A stretch of 64,000 bases of DNA from Rhizobium oryziradicis (GCF_001939045.1 NZ_MKIM01000031.1:293012-357011), one strand, 5' to 3'. Positions 17,115 through 27,779 are shown, counted from the stretch's first letter. The notes: a model not told the origin generated them from the letters alone. A program made the numbers and translations.

Positions 17115-19331
17115 ATGAGCTTTGAACCGTCTGACCTGTTTGGACCGCTTGCAAAAGCGGAGCCCGCCACCCGCACAGTACCTGTGCTGGTGCCCATGCC
17201 CGCGCCCGGGCCCTATAGCTATGGCGTGCCGGCTGGCATGGCTGTGGTGCCCGGCTCTATCGTGCAGGTGCCGCTGGGGCCGCGCAAAGTGATTGGCGTG
17301 GTTTGGGATGGTGAGGAGGCTGGCAAGGTTGAAGCTGCTAAATTGCGGCCCATTGAAAAGCTGTTTGATTGCCCGCCGCTGGATGAAGCCATGCGACGCT
17401 TTATCGATTGGGTGGCGGCCTATACCTTATCGCCGCCGGGGCTGGTGGCCCGCATGGCGATGCGTACGCCAGCCGCCTTTGATCCGGAACCGATGATTGA
17501 AGGTCTGCGCTTTACGGGTCATGAGCCGGATAAATTAACGCCTGCCCGCCGCAAAGTGCTGGAGCTTTCCAGTGATGGCCTGTCATGGACCAAAAGCGGG
17601 CTTGCCCATGCGGCTGGCGTTTCCACCTCGGTGATTGATGGCTTGGCAAAGCAAGGCTTGTTTGAGACGGTGTTCTTGCCGCCGCCGCCTCTGGTGGCCA
17701 AGCCGGACCCGGATTATGCACCGCACCGGCTGGCGGGACCGCAGGAAGATGCGGCCGAGGTCATTGTGGACGATGTCAAAGCCGGTGGCTTTTCTGTCTC
17801 CCTGATTGATGGCGTGACGGGTTCGGGCAAAACCGAAGTCTATTTCGAAGCCATTGCCGAAACCCTCAAACAGGGCCGTCAGGTGCTCATCCTGCTGCCG
17901 GAAATTGCTCTGACCACCGCTTTTCTGGAGCGGTTTCACGACCGGTTCGGGGCAAAGCCCGGCGAATGGCACTCGGATCTTGCCACCAGAACCCGCGAAA
18001 AAGTCTGGCGGCAGACTGCCACCGGCGATATTCGCGTCGTGGCCGGGGCGCGGTCTGCACTGTTTTTGCCCTTTGAAGATCTGGGCCTGATTATTGTCGA
18101 TGAAGAGCACGACCCGGCCTTCAAACAGGAAGACCGGGTGTTTTACAATGCCCGGGATATGGCCGTGGTGCGGGCCCATATTGCCAAAATTCCAGTGGTG
18201 CTGGTGTCGGCCACGCCGTCGGTGGAAAGTCAGGTCAACAGCTATTCGGGTCGCTACAAGCGCATCCATCTGCCCACCCGCTTTGCCGATGCGGCCATGC
18301 CCGATCTGCACCTGATTGATATGCGCAGGCATCCGCCGGAAAAGGGCGGCTTTCTCTCGCCATTGATGCTGCGCGCCATGGCAAAGACCTTGGAAAAGAA
18401 AGAGCAATCTCTGCTGTTTCTCAATCGGCGTGGTTATGCGCCGCTGACCCTTTGCAGGGTTTGTGGCCATCGGTTTCAATGTCCGCAGTGTTCCAGTTGG
18501 CTGGTGGAACACCGCTTTCGCGGCCAGATCCAATGCCATCAATGTGGCTATGCCGAGCCGACGCCGCAGGCGTGCCCGGAATGCGGCACGCTGGACCATC
18601 TGGTGGCGTGCGGGCCGGGCGTGGAGCGCATTGCCGAAGAGGTGGAAAAGCACTTTCCCGAGGCCCGCACATTGGTGCTCTCCTCCGATATGGGTGGCGT
18701 GAAGCGGCTGCGGCTGGAGCTGGAAGCCATTGCCAAGGGCGAGGCCGATATCATCATCGGCACGCAATTGGTGGCCAAGGGCCATAATTTTCCGCTGATG
18801 ACCCTTGTGGGCATTGTCGATGCCGATATTGGCCTCGCCAATGGTGACCCGCGTGCTGCCGAGCGCACCTTTCAATTGCTGAGCCAGGTGACTGGCCGGG
18901 CGGGTCGCACCGGCTTGAAAAGCCACGGCCTGTTGCAGACCTATCAGCCGCAACATCCGGTGATGATGGCGATTGTGTCTGGCGATGCCGGTGCCTTTTA
19001 CGAGCGCGAAATTACCGAACGGGAGAGAGCGGTTCTGCCACCGTACGGACGGCTGGTGTCGATGATTGTGTCAGCAGACAACCGCATTGATGCCGAAACC
19101 CATGCCCGGCAATTGCGCATGGCGGCTCCGGCTGTCACGGGCATTGCGATTTTAGGCCCAGCCGAAGCGCCCTTGGCATTGATCCGCGGTCGTCACCGTT
19201 TTCGCCTGCTGATTCATGGTCGAAAGACCAGCGATATGCAGGCTTTTGTGCGGACCATGCTGGAGCGTGGGCCAAAGCCCGTGCGGTCGATTCAGGTTCA
19301 GGTGGATGTTGATCCGCAGAGTTTTCTGTAA
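17115..19331 (+). CDS. priA: Primosomal protein N' (PriA helicase)
   Basis: PriA restarts stalled replication forks as a 3'-5' DNA helicase. The 738-residue protein has the N-terminal 3'BD (VPMPAPGPYSYGVPAGM). The helicase core has Walker A in GVTGSGKTEVYFEAI, the DEEH box in IIVDEEHDPAFKQED, and motif VI near LLSQVTGRAGR. The two zinc-binding clusters are complete: CRVCGHRFQCPQC and CHQCGYAEPTPQACPECG. The ATG at 17115 starts the recognisable N-terminus; a longer in-frame extension to 17037 has no family likeness. It precedes the ATP synthase operon, an arrangement common in Rhizobiales. The alginate-lyase-like gene converges on it with a 6-nt gap. Confidence 0.95.
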   Translation: MSFEPSDLFGPLAKAEPATRTVPVLVPMPAPGPYSYGVPAGMAVVPGSIVQVPLGPRKVIGVVWDGEEAGKVEAAKLRPIEKLFDCPPLDEAMRRFIDWVAAYTLSPPGLVARMAMRTPAAFDPEPMIEGLRFTGHEPDKLTPARRKVLELSSDGLSWTKSGLAHAAGVSTSVIDGLAKQGLFETVFLPPPPLVAKPDPDYAPHRLAGPQEDAAEVIVDDVKAGGFSVSLIDGVTGSGKTEVYFEAIAETLKQGRQVLILLPEIALTTAFLERFHDRFGAKPGEWHSDLATRTREKVWRQTATGDIRVVAGARSALFLPFEDLGLIIVDEEHDPAFKQEDRVFYNARDMAVVRAHIAKIPVVLVSATPSVESQVNSYSGRYKRIHLPTRFADAAMPDLHLIDMRRHPPEKGGFLSPLMLRAMAKTLEKKEQSLLFLNRRGYAPLTLCRVCGHRFQCPQCSSWLVEHRFRGQIQCHQCGYAEPTPQACPECGTLDHLVACGPGVERIAEEVEKHFPEARTLVLSSDMGGVKRLRLELEAIAKGEADIIIGTQLVAKGHNFPLMTLVGIVDADIGLANGDPRAAERTFQLLSQVTGRAGRTGLKSHGLLQTYQPQHPVMMAIVSGDAGAFYEREITERERAVLPPYGRLVSMIVSADNRIDAETHARQLRMAAPAVTGIAILGPAEAPLALIRGRHRFRLLIHGRKTSDMQAFVRTMLERGPKPVRSIQVQVDVDPQSFL

Positions 19332-19337
19332 AACCAT

Positions 19338-20384
19338 TCAGCGCGGCGGCAATCCGCCAAAGTAAAGCATGGTTTTCGATGACATTTTATCCAGCACAGC
19401 TTGTTGCTCCGGTGCCGGAAATCGGTGCTGATAGGGTATCAACCAGCCGACCGTGCCGCCTGCAAGGGTGATGTGTTCCTGAGCGATGCCAGCCGCCTTC
19501 ACAAACGGACTTGGGTCGCTGATGCCACTCAGCGAAAATCGTGCAAGGCGCTTCAGAGCGCCACCATTGTCCTGATAAAGATCAATGCCATTGGCGTCGG
19601 CCAGCTCGGCGGTGATCACCAGAGGGGCAACCGCAAAAAGATGATAGTGCAGGGCCTTGGCCCGTCGGCCCATTTCCAGCGGCAGGCTGCCATCCGTGGT
19701 AACTTGACGAAGGCCAATGCATGCACTGTCCACACCCCAATCAAACAGATCGCGGCGATTGGCCGCAATGCCTGCGGCAGACACGGCAAGGCCCGCCCAA
19801 TAGCGATGATTGTTGCGCGCATCCTCGGCCTTGGGACGTTGATCATAATAGCGTCGGTTCTGCATTGCCATTGTGGCGAGCCAGTGAGTGATCAAGCTAC
19901 GGTTTGCCGGTTCAATCTGCGAATCATTTCTGATTTTCAGCCATGCGATGGAAAAGGCACCTAGCACCCAGCCCTGAACGTAACTGGCCTGATTGCCCTG
20001 CATGGTGCCGGTCAAGCTGTTGGCTTTGGCCAAAGTGGCAAGGTCTGCGGCAGCGCAAGCCGCATCGCCAGGATCTCCCTTTTGCTGATAGCGATCTGCC
20101 AGCCGGGTAATGATCTTGGCTGTCTCATAGACTGAATTTGTCGCGCTTTTATAGAGCCTTAAACGCTCCTGATCGATGATCGAATGGTTTTTATCGGTAT
20201 AATAGCCTGACACCGTGAAGGCTTTCGAAAGGGCAGGCAAGGCGGCACATGGGCGGTTGGAAGACATGGTCTGCGCTATGGGTCCATCCCACGGACTTGC
20301 CAGCGGTTTGGTCTCATTAGCAGCGCTTGCCTGGCTCGACACGAGCAGGCTGATGCCCCATAAAGCGGAGAATACGGACTTCAT
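19338..20384 (-). CDS. Alginate-lyase-like exported protein (PL5/AlgL type)
   Basis: The 348-residue protein has a signal peptide (hydrophobic core ALWGISLLVSSQASA, cleavage near residue 21). The mature part resembles the alpha/alpha-toroid alginate lyases: NNHRYWAGLAVSAAGIA at residues 191-207 corresponds to the catalytic Asn-His segment of AlgL, and SGYYTDKNHSIIDQ resembles the family N-terminal motif. Enzymes of this type cleave beta-1,4-mannuronan by elimination in the periplasm. No alginate biosynthesis genes are visible nearby, so another polyuronate could be the substrate. The start at 20384 follows a good AGGGAGAGA; a longer frame to 20444 would hide the signal peptide. Confidence 0.65.
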   Translation of the reverse strand: MKSVFSALWGISLLVSSQASAANETKPLASPWDGPIAQTMSSNRPCAALPALSKAFTVSGYYTDKNHSIIDQERLRLYKSATNSVYETAKIITRLADRYQQKGDPGDAACAAADLATLAKANSLTGTMQGNQASYVQGWVLGAFSIAWLKIRNDSQIEPANRSLITHWLATMAMQNRRYYDQRPKAEDARNNHRYWAGLAVSAAGIAANRRDLFDWGVDSACIGLRQVTTDGSLPLEMGRRAKALHYHLFAVAPLVITAELADANGIDLYQDNGGALKRLARFSLSGISDPSPFVKAAGIAQEHITLAGGTVGWLIPYQHRFPAPEQQAVLDKMSSKTMLYFGGLPPR

Positions 20385-20485
20385 GGCTCTCTCCCTTTCG
20401 CCCAAGATCTGCGGTGTCGCTTGTTTTATCCGCCACGACTTCATGCCATAACACGGCGAATCATTTCCGGTGATCCGAGGTCGAT

Positions 20486-20869
20486 ATGCAGTTCTATTTT
20501 CCCACCGAGCTTGGCGAGCAATTGGCTTTTACAGGGGCCAGTCTGGCTGCCCTTCTGGGTTTTGTCATCATGTTTGCGCCGGGGCTGACCATGCGCTTTT
20601 TCGGCCTTGTCCAGCGCGAGGATCGCTTTGAAGGAATGGGCCTGCTGCGCTTTCTAGGCGGCATGATGCTGGGCCTTGGGCTTAGCGCCATTCTACTGGC
20701 ACAGGTCTGGGTCTATATTGCGATTGGGGCAACATTTGGCATCGGCTTTTTTGGCTTGGCCCTGTCCATGCTTCAAGATCATGGTGCAACTTTTCGCAAT
20801 ATACTCTTCATGGTTGTTGTTCTTGCCCTTATCGCCCTGCCTCTTGCGTATGTCTTTGGTCTGTTTTGA
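20486..20869 (+). CDS. Small membrane protein, four predicted helices
   Basis: The 127-residue protein is very hydrophobic, with segments at about residues 16-34, 50-71, 73-93 and 104-125. A conserved-looking cytoplasmic loop (GLVQREDRFEGMGLLRFLGG) lies between the first two. AGGTCG lies just before the ATG. The overall plan resembles the small DUF4345-like membrane proteins of Rhizobiaceae, some of which I vaguely recall being named for a role in phage infection, but I cannot confirm that. It lies upstream of atpH with a 261-nt gap that should hold the atp promoter. Confidence 0.65.
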   Translation: MQFYFPTELGEQLAFTGASLAALLGFVIMFAPGLTMRFFGLVQREDRFEGMGLLRFLGGMMLGLGLSAILLAQVWVYIAIGATFGIGFFGLALSMLQDHGATFRNILFMVVVLALIALPLAYVFGLF

Positions 20870-21130
20870 TGCAATTTATGCCAGTGTCTGCGGGCGCATG
20901 CTGATATTTTCGCATTTCAGATCACAAAAACGTCAAAAGCGGGTTGCCCTTGGCGCGTATTCCGTTAATACCCGTGTTGCGAGTCTAGGGATCCTATGCT
21001 AGACGAACCGCGAATTTTGGATAACGCAGGTGTTCTGATCTGTGTTTCCGGGGGAAAACTTAAACGATTTCAACCTGGTCTTGCTCGCAATTGTGCGTTT
21101 GACCGGGTGGGATCCTAATCAGGGAAATTT

Positions 21131-21697
21131 GTGCCCGTGGCAGACACATCCCAGCGGATTTCTGGAGTTGCCGAGCGCTACGCCTCGTCTCTTTTTGACC
21201 TGGCGCTTGAGGCTGGTTCGGTTGATGCAGTCGCTGCTGATCTCGACCGGTTCAAGGCGATGATCGCAGTGAGTGATGATCTGAAGCGTCTCGTTTCGAG
21301 CCCGATCTTCACGTCAGATGAGCAGGCGTCGGCTGTTGAAGCCCTCTGCGCTCAGGCTAAAATCGGCACGCTGGCGGCTAATTTTCTCAAGGTTGTTGCT
21401 TCAAATCGCCGGCTGTTTGCCGTGCCGGGCATGATCGCCGCTTTTGGCGAAATTGCTGCACGCCACCGTGGCGAATTGACTGCCGAGGTTATCACTGCTC
21501 ATGCGCTGTCCTCAGCGCAGGAAACCGAACTGAAGGAGGCGCTGAAGGGCGTCACCGGAAAGACTGTCACGCTCAATGTGACTGTTGATTCTTCTCTCTT
21601 GGGTGGTTTGATCGTGAAGGTCGGCTCCCGCCAGATTGATACGTCCCTTCGCACCAAACTTTCCACCCTTAAGCTTGCACTGAAAGAGGTTGGCTGA
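21131..21697 (+). CDS. atpH: ATP synthase F1, delta subunit
   Basis: The delta subunit joins F1 to the peripheral stalk. The 188-residue protein starts at a GTG (VPVADTSQRISGVAERYASSLF), with AGGGAAATTT upstream. Family features are RYASSLFDLALEAG near the N-terminus and the C-terminal DSSLLGGLIVKVGSRQIDTS. The gene heads the atpHAGDC cluster and its stop overlaps the atpA start by one base. The 261-nt leader before it contains the small dyad gtctag/ctagac (around 20983-21004) and no gene. Confidence 0.95.
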   Translation: MPVADTSQRISGVAERYASSLFDLALEAGSVDAVAADLDRFKAMIAVSDDLKRLVSSPIFTSDEQASAVEALCAQAKIGTLAANFLKVVASNRRLFAVPGMIAAFGEIAARHRGELTAEVITAHALSSAQETELKEALKGVTGKTVTLNVTVDSSLLGGLIVKVGSRQIDTSLRTKLSTLKLALKEVG

Positions 21698-23223
21698 TGG
21701 ACATCCGCGCCGCGGAAATTTCCGCAATTCTGAAAAATCAAATCAAAAACTTTGGTCAAGACGCTGAAGTTTCCGAAGTCGGTCAGGTGCTTTCCGTCGG
21801 TGACGGTATTGCTCGCGTTTACGGTCTGGACAATGTTCAGGCTGGTGAAATGGTCGAGTTTCCCGGTGGTATCCGGGGCATGGCGCTGAACCTCGAATCC
21901 GACAATGTCGGTGTGGTTATCTTCGGCTCCGACCGCGACATCAAAGAAGGCGACACCGTCAAGCGGACCGGCGCTATCGTTGAAGTTCCTGTTGGTCCTG
22001 AATTGCTGGGTCGCGTTGTTGACGCGCTTGGTAATCCAATCGACGGCAAGGGCCCGATCAATGCAGCGCAGCGTTCGCGCGTTGACGTTAAGGCTCCTGG
22101 CATTATTCCACGCAAGGGCGTTCACGAGCCTATGTCGACCGGCCTCAAGGCCATTGACGCACTGATCCCTGTTGGCCGTGGCCAGCGCGAATTGGTGATT
22201 GGTGACCGTCAGACCGGTAAAACCGCCATCATTCTCGACACCTTCCTCAATCAGAAGCCTGCTCATGATGCTGGCGCTGATAACGACAAGCTGTTCTGCG
22301 TTTACGTGGCTATCGGCCAGAAGCGCTCGACTGTTGCTCAGTTCGTGAAGGTTCTGGAAGAGCGCGGCGCTCTGAAATACTCCATCATCATCGCAGCTAC
22401 CGCTTCCGATCCAGCTCCTATGCAGTATCTGGCTCCGTTCGCTGGCTGCACGATGGGCGAATACTTCCGCGACAAGGGCCAGCATGCTCTGATCGCGTAT
22501 GACGACTTGTCCAAGCAGGCTGTTGCTTACCGTCAGATGTCGCTGTTGCTGCGTCGTCCTCCGGGCCGCGAAGCTTATCCTGGTGACGTTTTCTATCTGC
22601 ATTCGCGTCTTCTCGAGCGCGCTGCCAAGCTCTCTGATGAGCGTGGTGCCGGTTCTTTGACCGCTCTGCCTGTTATCGAAACCCAGGGCAATGACGTTTC
22701 GGCCTTCATTCCAACCAACGTGATCTCGATCACCGACGGTCAGATATTCCTCGAAACCGACCTGTTCTATCAGGGCATTCGTCCTGCTGTGAACGTTGGT
22801 CTGTCGGTATCGCGCGTTGGTTCTGCCGCTCAGATCAAGGCCATGAAGCAGGTTGCTGGTTCGATCAAGGGTGAGCTTGCCCAGTATCGCGAAATGGCCG
22901 CCTTTGCTCAGTTCGGTTCCGACCTTGATGCCGCCACCCAGCGCTTGCTGAACCGTGGTGCACGCTTGACGGAACTTCTGAAGCAGCCACAGTTCTCGCC
23001 TTTGAAGACCGAAGAGCAGGTTGCTGTGATCTTCGCAGGTGTGAATGGTTATCTCGACAAGCTGGCTGTCAGCGATGTGGGTAAATTCGAGCAGGGTCTG
23101 TTGTCCAATCTGCGGGCAGAAGGCACCATTCTCGAAGCGATCCGCAATGAAAAGGCGATCAGCGACGACATCAAGGGCAAGTTGAAAGCTGCACTGGATA
23201 GCTTCGTCAAGTCTTTTGCCTAA
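21697..23223 (+). CDS. atpA: ATP synthase F1, alpha subunit
   Basis: The non-catalytic nucleotide-binding subunit of F1. The 508-residue protein starts MDIRAAEISAILKNQIKNF, the standard alphaproteobacterial N-terminus. The P-loop is GDRQTGKTAI, followed by the Walker B region and the ATP synthase alpha/beta signature PAVNVGLSVSRVGSAAQIKA. The start overlaps the atpH stop (TGATG). It lies second in the operon and is followed by atpG after 29 nt. Confidence 0.98.
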   Translation: MDIRAAEISAILKNQIKNFGQDAEVSEVGQVLSVGDGIARVYGLDNVQAGEMVEFPGGIRGMALNLESDNVGVVIFGSDRDIKEGDTVKRTGAIVEVPVGPELLGRVVDALGNPIDGKGPINAAQRSRVDVKAPGIIPRKGVHEPMSTGLKAIDALIPVGRGQRELVIGDRQTGKTAIILDTFLNQKPAHDAGADNDKLFCVYVAIGQKRSTVAQFVKVLEERGALKYSIIIAATASDPAPMQYLAPFAGCTMGEYFRDKGQHALIAYDDLSKQAVAYRQMSLLLRRPPGREAYPGDVFYLHSRLLERAAKLSDERGAGSLTALPVIETQGNDVSAFIPTNVISITDGQIFLETDLFYQGIRPAVNVGLSVSRVGSAAQIKAMKQVAGSIKGELAQYREMAAFAQFGSDLDAATQRLLNRGARLTELLKQPQFSPLKTEEQVAVIFAGVNGYLDKLAVSDVGKFEQGLLSNLRAEGTILEAIRNEKAISDDIKGKLKAALDSFVKSFA

Positions 23224-23252
23224 TCGGACTCGAGCCAAGGACGGATTAACGG

Positions 23253-24131
23253 ATGCCTTCACTTAAGGATCTGAAAAACCGGATCGCCTCCGTTAAGGCG
23301 ACGCAGAAAATCACCAAAGCGATGAAAATGGTCGCCGCGGCGAAGCTGCGTCGTGCCCAGGAGGCGGCAGAGGCCGCACGGCCTTATTCGGAGCGGATGG
23401 GGGTTGTTCTCGCCAATATCGCGCAAGCGGTTGGCAGCGATGGCGACGCACCGAAGCTGATGACGGGCACTGGCAAGGACGACGTGCATCTGCTCGTCGT
23501 CTGCACGGCTGAGCGCGGTCTTTGCGGTGGTTTCAATTCGCAGATCGCTCGTTTTGCCCGTGACCACGCACGCAGCCTGCTTGCCAAGGGCAAGACGGTT
23601 AAAATTTACTGCGTTGGCAAAAAGGGTTTCGACAGCCTGCGTCGTGAATTCGGATCGCTGATTGTCGAGCGGACAGAACTGCGTGATGTCAAGCGCGTTG
23701 GCTTTGAAAATGCTGACGTGATTGGTCGCAAGGTTATCGCGATGTTCGACAAGGGTGAGTTCGACGTGTGCACGTTGTTCTACTCTGAATTCAAATCGGT
23801 CATCAGCCAGATTCCAACGGCTCAGCAGCTTATTCCAGCTTCGGCTGGCGATACATCTGCCAGCGCTGAAGGGTCTTCGGTGTATGAATACGAGCCTGAT
23901 GCCGGTGCGATCCTGACGGATCTCATTCCGCGCAACATTTCGGTCCAGATTTTCCGCGCTCTCCTTGAGAATGTTGCGGGCGAAATGGGTGCCAAGATGA
24001 GCGCCATGGATAATGCGACGCGCAACGCCGGTGACATGATCAACAAATTGACGCTGAGCTATAACCGCCAGCGTCAGGCGAAGATCACCACCGAACTCAT
24101 CGAAATCATTGCGGGCGCAGAAGCGCTCTGA
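23253..24131 (+). CDS. atpG: ATP synthase F1, gamma subunit
   Basis: The gamma subunit is the central rotating shaft of F1. The 292-residue protein starts MPSLKDLKNRIASVKATQKI and continues ITKAMKMVAAAKLRRAQ, the family's N-terminal coiled coil. The C-terminal helix (ASRMSAMDNATRNAGDMI-like: SAMDNATRNAGDMINKLTLS) carries the other half of the shaft. Length is typical. The gene lies between atpA and atpD. Confidence 0.97.
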   Translation: MPSLKDLKNRIASVKATQKITKAMKMVAAAKLRRAQEAAEAARPYSERMGVVLANIAQAVGSDGDAPKLMTGTGKDDVHLLVVCTAERGLCGGFNSQIARFARDHARSLLAKGKTVKIYCVGKKGFDSLRREFGSLIVERTELRDVKRVGFENADVIGRKVIAMFDKGEFDVCTLFYSEFKSVISQIPTAQQLIPASAGDTSASAEGSSVYEYEPDAGAILTDLIPRNISVQIFRALLENVAGEMGAKMSAMDNATRNAGDMINKLTLSYNRQRQAKITTELIEIIAGAEAL

Positions 24132-24156
24132 GCTTGAAGAAAAAGAGGGTATGAAT

Positions 24157-25608
<1,452 letters not shown>

Positions 25609-25621
25609 TCCATGGATCAAA

Positions 25622-25647
25622 GGGAACACGGCGCTCGTCGTGTTCCC
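25622..25647 (+). terminator. Hairpin after atpD
   Basis: Arms gggaacacg and cgtgttccc form a perfect 9-bp stem with an 8-nt loop, 13 nt after the atpD stop. The downstream sequence has only scattered Ts, so partial termination or mRNA protection is more likely than a full stop before atpC. Confidence 0.55.
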
Positions 25648-25656
25648 GTTCTCCGT

Positions 25657-25758
25657 TCTAGACTGTGTCAGGTTCAGTTGGCCTGAGAAACGCTAGATTG
25701 TTTTGTTTGAGTTTGTCTTTTCGGGAAAACCGGCGTCCACTTTTCCCTGACAAGCTCT
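25657..25758. repeat. Mosaic palindromic intergenic repeat, atpD-atpC
   Basis: This copy closely matches the one at 38375: caggttcag in the first part, then ttgtttgagtttgtct, aaaaccgg, and tccacttttccctgacaa at the end. The first hairpin is degenerate here, while the second (gagtttgtc with gacaagctc) is kept with one mismatch. It lies within the atp operon. Confidence 0.75.
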
Positions 25759-25776
25759 GAAAAAAAGTGAAGTGTC

Positions 25777-26184
25777 ATGGCCGACAATTTCAATTTTGAA
25801 CTCGTTTCGCCCGAGCGCTTGCTGATCTCGGAATTGGTGAGCGAGGTTGTCATTCCGGCGACCGAAGGCGAAATGACCGTTATGGCGCGTCATGCACCGA
25901 CCATGACGACAATTAAGCCGGGTGTTGTCAGCGTTAAGCGCGCCTCGGGCGACGTGGTAAAGTATGTGGTGTTCGGCGGCTTTGCCGATGTGACGCCTGA
26001 AGGCTGCACCCTGTTGGCTGAAAGCGCTGTGCAACTGTCTGAGTTGAACCGCGAAACCCTTGCCAAGCGCATCGAAGCCGCCAAAGCAGAACTTGACGAC
26101 GCAGAGCATCACGAGCACAGAACAAAGCTGGAGCAGTTTTTGTCTGAGTTGACCCACCTTGGTGGCACGTTGATTCCTGCTTGA
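25777..26184 (+). CDS. atpC: ATP synthase F1, epsilon subunit
   Basis: The epsilon subunit inhibits ATP hydrolysis and binds gamma at the base of F1. The 135-residue protein has the N-terminal beta-sandwich (FELVSPERLLISELVSEVVI, then PATEGEMTVMARHAP) and the two-helix C-terminal part (AKRIEAAKAELDDAEHHEHR). It lies downstream of atpD after a repeat and is followed by a strong terminator that closes the operon. Confidence 0.96.
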   Translation: MADNFNFELVSPERLLISELVSEVVIPATEGEMTVMARHAPTMTTIKPGVVSVKRASGDVVKYVVFGGFADVTPEGCTLLAESAVQLSELNRETLAKRIEAAKAELDDAEHHEHRTKLEQFLSELTHLGGTLIPA

Positions 26185-26207
26185 TCCTTGTTTGAATGGA
26201 TTGATTG

Positions 26208-26235
26208 AAAGCGGCCCTTCAAGGCCGCTTTTTTT
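26208..26235 (+). terminator. Rho-independent terminator of the atp operon
   Basis: Arms aaagcggcc and ggccgcttt form a perfect 9-bp stem with a 6-nt loop, followed by a run of Ts. It lies 23 nt after the atpC stop. Confidence 0.92.
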
Positions 26236-26325
26236 GTGTTTCACAGCCATTCTGTCACGCCTCGATCGTCCTTAAAGCCACATGGTTTTGAGGCAAAAAT
26301 TACGTGGCAGATACAAACCATCGCG

Positions 26326-26601
26326 ATGCTTCAAGGGAAACCGGGAGCCGATATTGGCATTCAGCCTAGGGCTTGCGCATGTCCAACAGTCATGCGCGAA
26401 TTCGCCACCAAAATTGGCGCGAATGGGTGGATTGACAGCATTGCATTGTGTGGTCAATCTCCAGACATAATCTGGTTGTTAAAGCAGGGGATGCCCCATC
26501 TGGCTGTTTTGGTCGGGGGTCATATTTATTTTGGTTTGAGCAGCGATAATGCGCAGAGGTGGGGTGACACACCTTGGAATGAAGCCGCGCGCGCGCCATA
26601 A
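26326..26601 (+). CDS. Possible small protein of unknown function
   Basis: A 91-codon frame lies alone between the atp terminator and ldh. The C-terminal two thirds read like a folded protein (ANGWIDSIALCGQSPDIIWL, MPHLAVLVGGHIYFGLSSDN), but there is no convincing ribosome binding site before this ATG and the frame is open further upstream to 26236 (GTG). I recognise no domain. It may be a real small gene or chance; the 26602-26768 remainder of the gap shows nothing else. Confidence 0.35.
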   Translation: MLQGKPGADIGIQPRACACPTVMREFATKIGANGWIDSIALCGQSPDIIWLLKQGMPHLAVLVGGHIYFGLSSDNAQRWGDTPWNEAARAP

Positions 26602-26768
26602 GACGCCGGGCTTTTTGCCCATTGTGCATTGGTGTGGCCGGGGGCAATGGCTTGGCCGGTGTGTTCATGGCATCTGCGGCTCCAGCGCGCTTTATAGGTG
26701 CGTTTTCGGTTTGGAGCCGTTCCGATTGAGGGAATGATGCTGGAATGGTGGGATTTGGGGGAACTGTT

Positions 26769-27701
26769 TTGAAAATCGGTATCGTCGGAGTGGGAATGGT
26801 CGGCAGTTCCGCAGCCTATGCTATGGCGCTGCAGGGAATTGCCCAGGAACTCGTTCTTGTCGATTACAACAAGGAACTGGCCGCTGCGCAGGCGGAGGAT
26901 ATTTCCCACGCGGTGCCATTTGTGTCGACCACTGTGGTGCGCGCTGGGGATTATGCGGACCTGGCCGGGGCCGGGGTGGTGATTATTGCCGCAGGTGTTA
27001 GCCAAAAGCCCGGAGAAAGCAGGCTGGATTTGCTTTCGCGCAATGCAGAGGTGTTTCGGATCGTGGTATCCCGGATCCTCGATGTGGCACCCGATGTCAT
27101 TTTATTGATCGCGTCAAACCCGGTGGATATCATGACAGACATCGCGACACGGATCTCCGGCCTGCCGCCATCACGGGTGATTGGATCAGGCACTATTTTG
27201 GATACGGCGCGTTTTCGAAGCCTTCTTGCGCGCCATTTGGCAATTTCGCCGCAATCGGTGCACGGCTATGTGTTGGGTGAACATGGGGATAGTGAGGTCT
27301 TGGCATGGTCCTGTGCCTGCGTTGGTTCGGTTCCACTGATGTCGTTTGCCAAGCAGATTGGCAAGCCCTTGACGGATGCCGTGCGGGCGGAGATTGACGA
27401 TGGCGTGCGCCGGGCGGCGGCGCGCATCATCGGCGGCAAGGGATCGACCTATTATGGCATTGGTGCCGGACTGGCGCGGATTGCCAAGGCGATTGCCCGC
27501 GACCAGCGCGATATTCTCTCTGTCTCCAGCGTCACAGAGGATATTGCCGGGGTCAGTAAGGTTGCGGCCTCGGTGCCTCGGGTTATCGGAGCGGGAGGCA
27601 TCATGATGGATTTGATCCCGGAGTTGAATGTCGAGGAAAGTGCCTCACTCCATCACAGTGCAGCCATGCTTAAAGCGCTCGCGGCTTCGGTGCCGCTTTG
27701 A
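26769..27701 (+). CDS. ldh: L-lactate dehydrogenase (NAD-dependent)
   Basis: The enzyme reduces pyruvate to L-lactate with NADH, or the reverse. The 310-residue protein starts at a TTG with GGGGGAAC upstream and goes straight into the nucleotide-binding loop GIVGVGMVGSSAAYA. The substrate loop is AAGVSQKPGESRLDLL: Gln79 marks lactate dehydrogenases, where the MDH in this window has Arg83. The catalytic His172 is in LGEHGDSEV. No other fermentation gene is adjacent, but the following ArsR regulator and formate dehydrogenase also concern NADH balance. An upstream GTG at 26745 is an alternative start. Malate or another hydroxyacid as substrate is less likely. Confidence 0.88.
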   Translation: MKIGIVGVGMVGSSAAYAMALQGIAQELVLVDYNKELAAAQAEDISHAVPFVSTTVVRAGDYADLAGAGVVIIAAGVSQKPGESRLDLLSRNAEVFRIVVSRILDVAPDVILLIASNPVDIMTDIATRISGLPPSRVIGSGTILDTARFRSLLARHLAISPQSVHGYVLGEHGDSEVLAWSCACVGSVPLMSFAKQIGKPLTDAVRAEIDDGVRRAAARIIGGKGSTYYGIGAGLARIAKAIARDQRDILSVSSVTEDIAGVSKVAASVPRVIGAGGIMMDLIPELNVEESASLHHSAAMLKALAASVPL

Positions 27702-27722
27702 GGATTGTCTATGCCAATCCTC
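27700..27722 (+). terminator. Hairpin after ldh
   Basis: Arms gaggattg and caatcctc form a perfect 8-bp stem with a 7-nt loop directly at the ldh stop codon. The T content after it is low. It may end ldh transcription or lie in the arsR promoter region. Confidence 0.5.
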
Positions 27723-27779
27723 ATTTCAAGGATATCTTCTCTCAATGGCGATCGTTGCTAAATTGAACAGTTGGAACAG

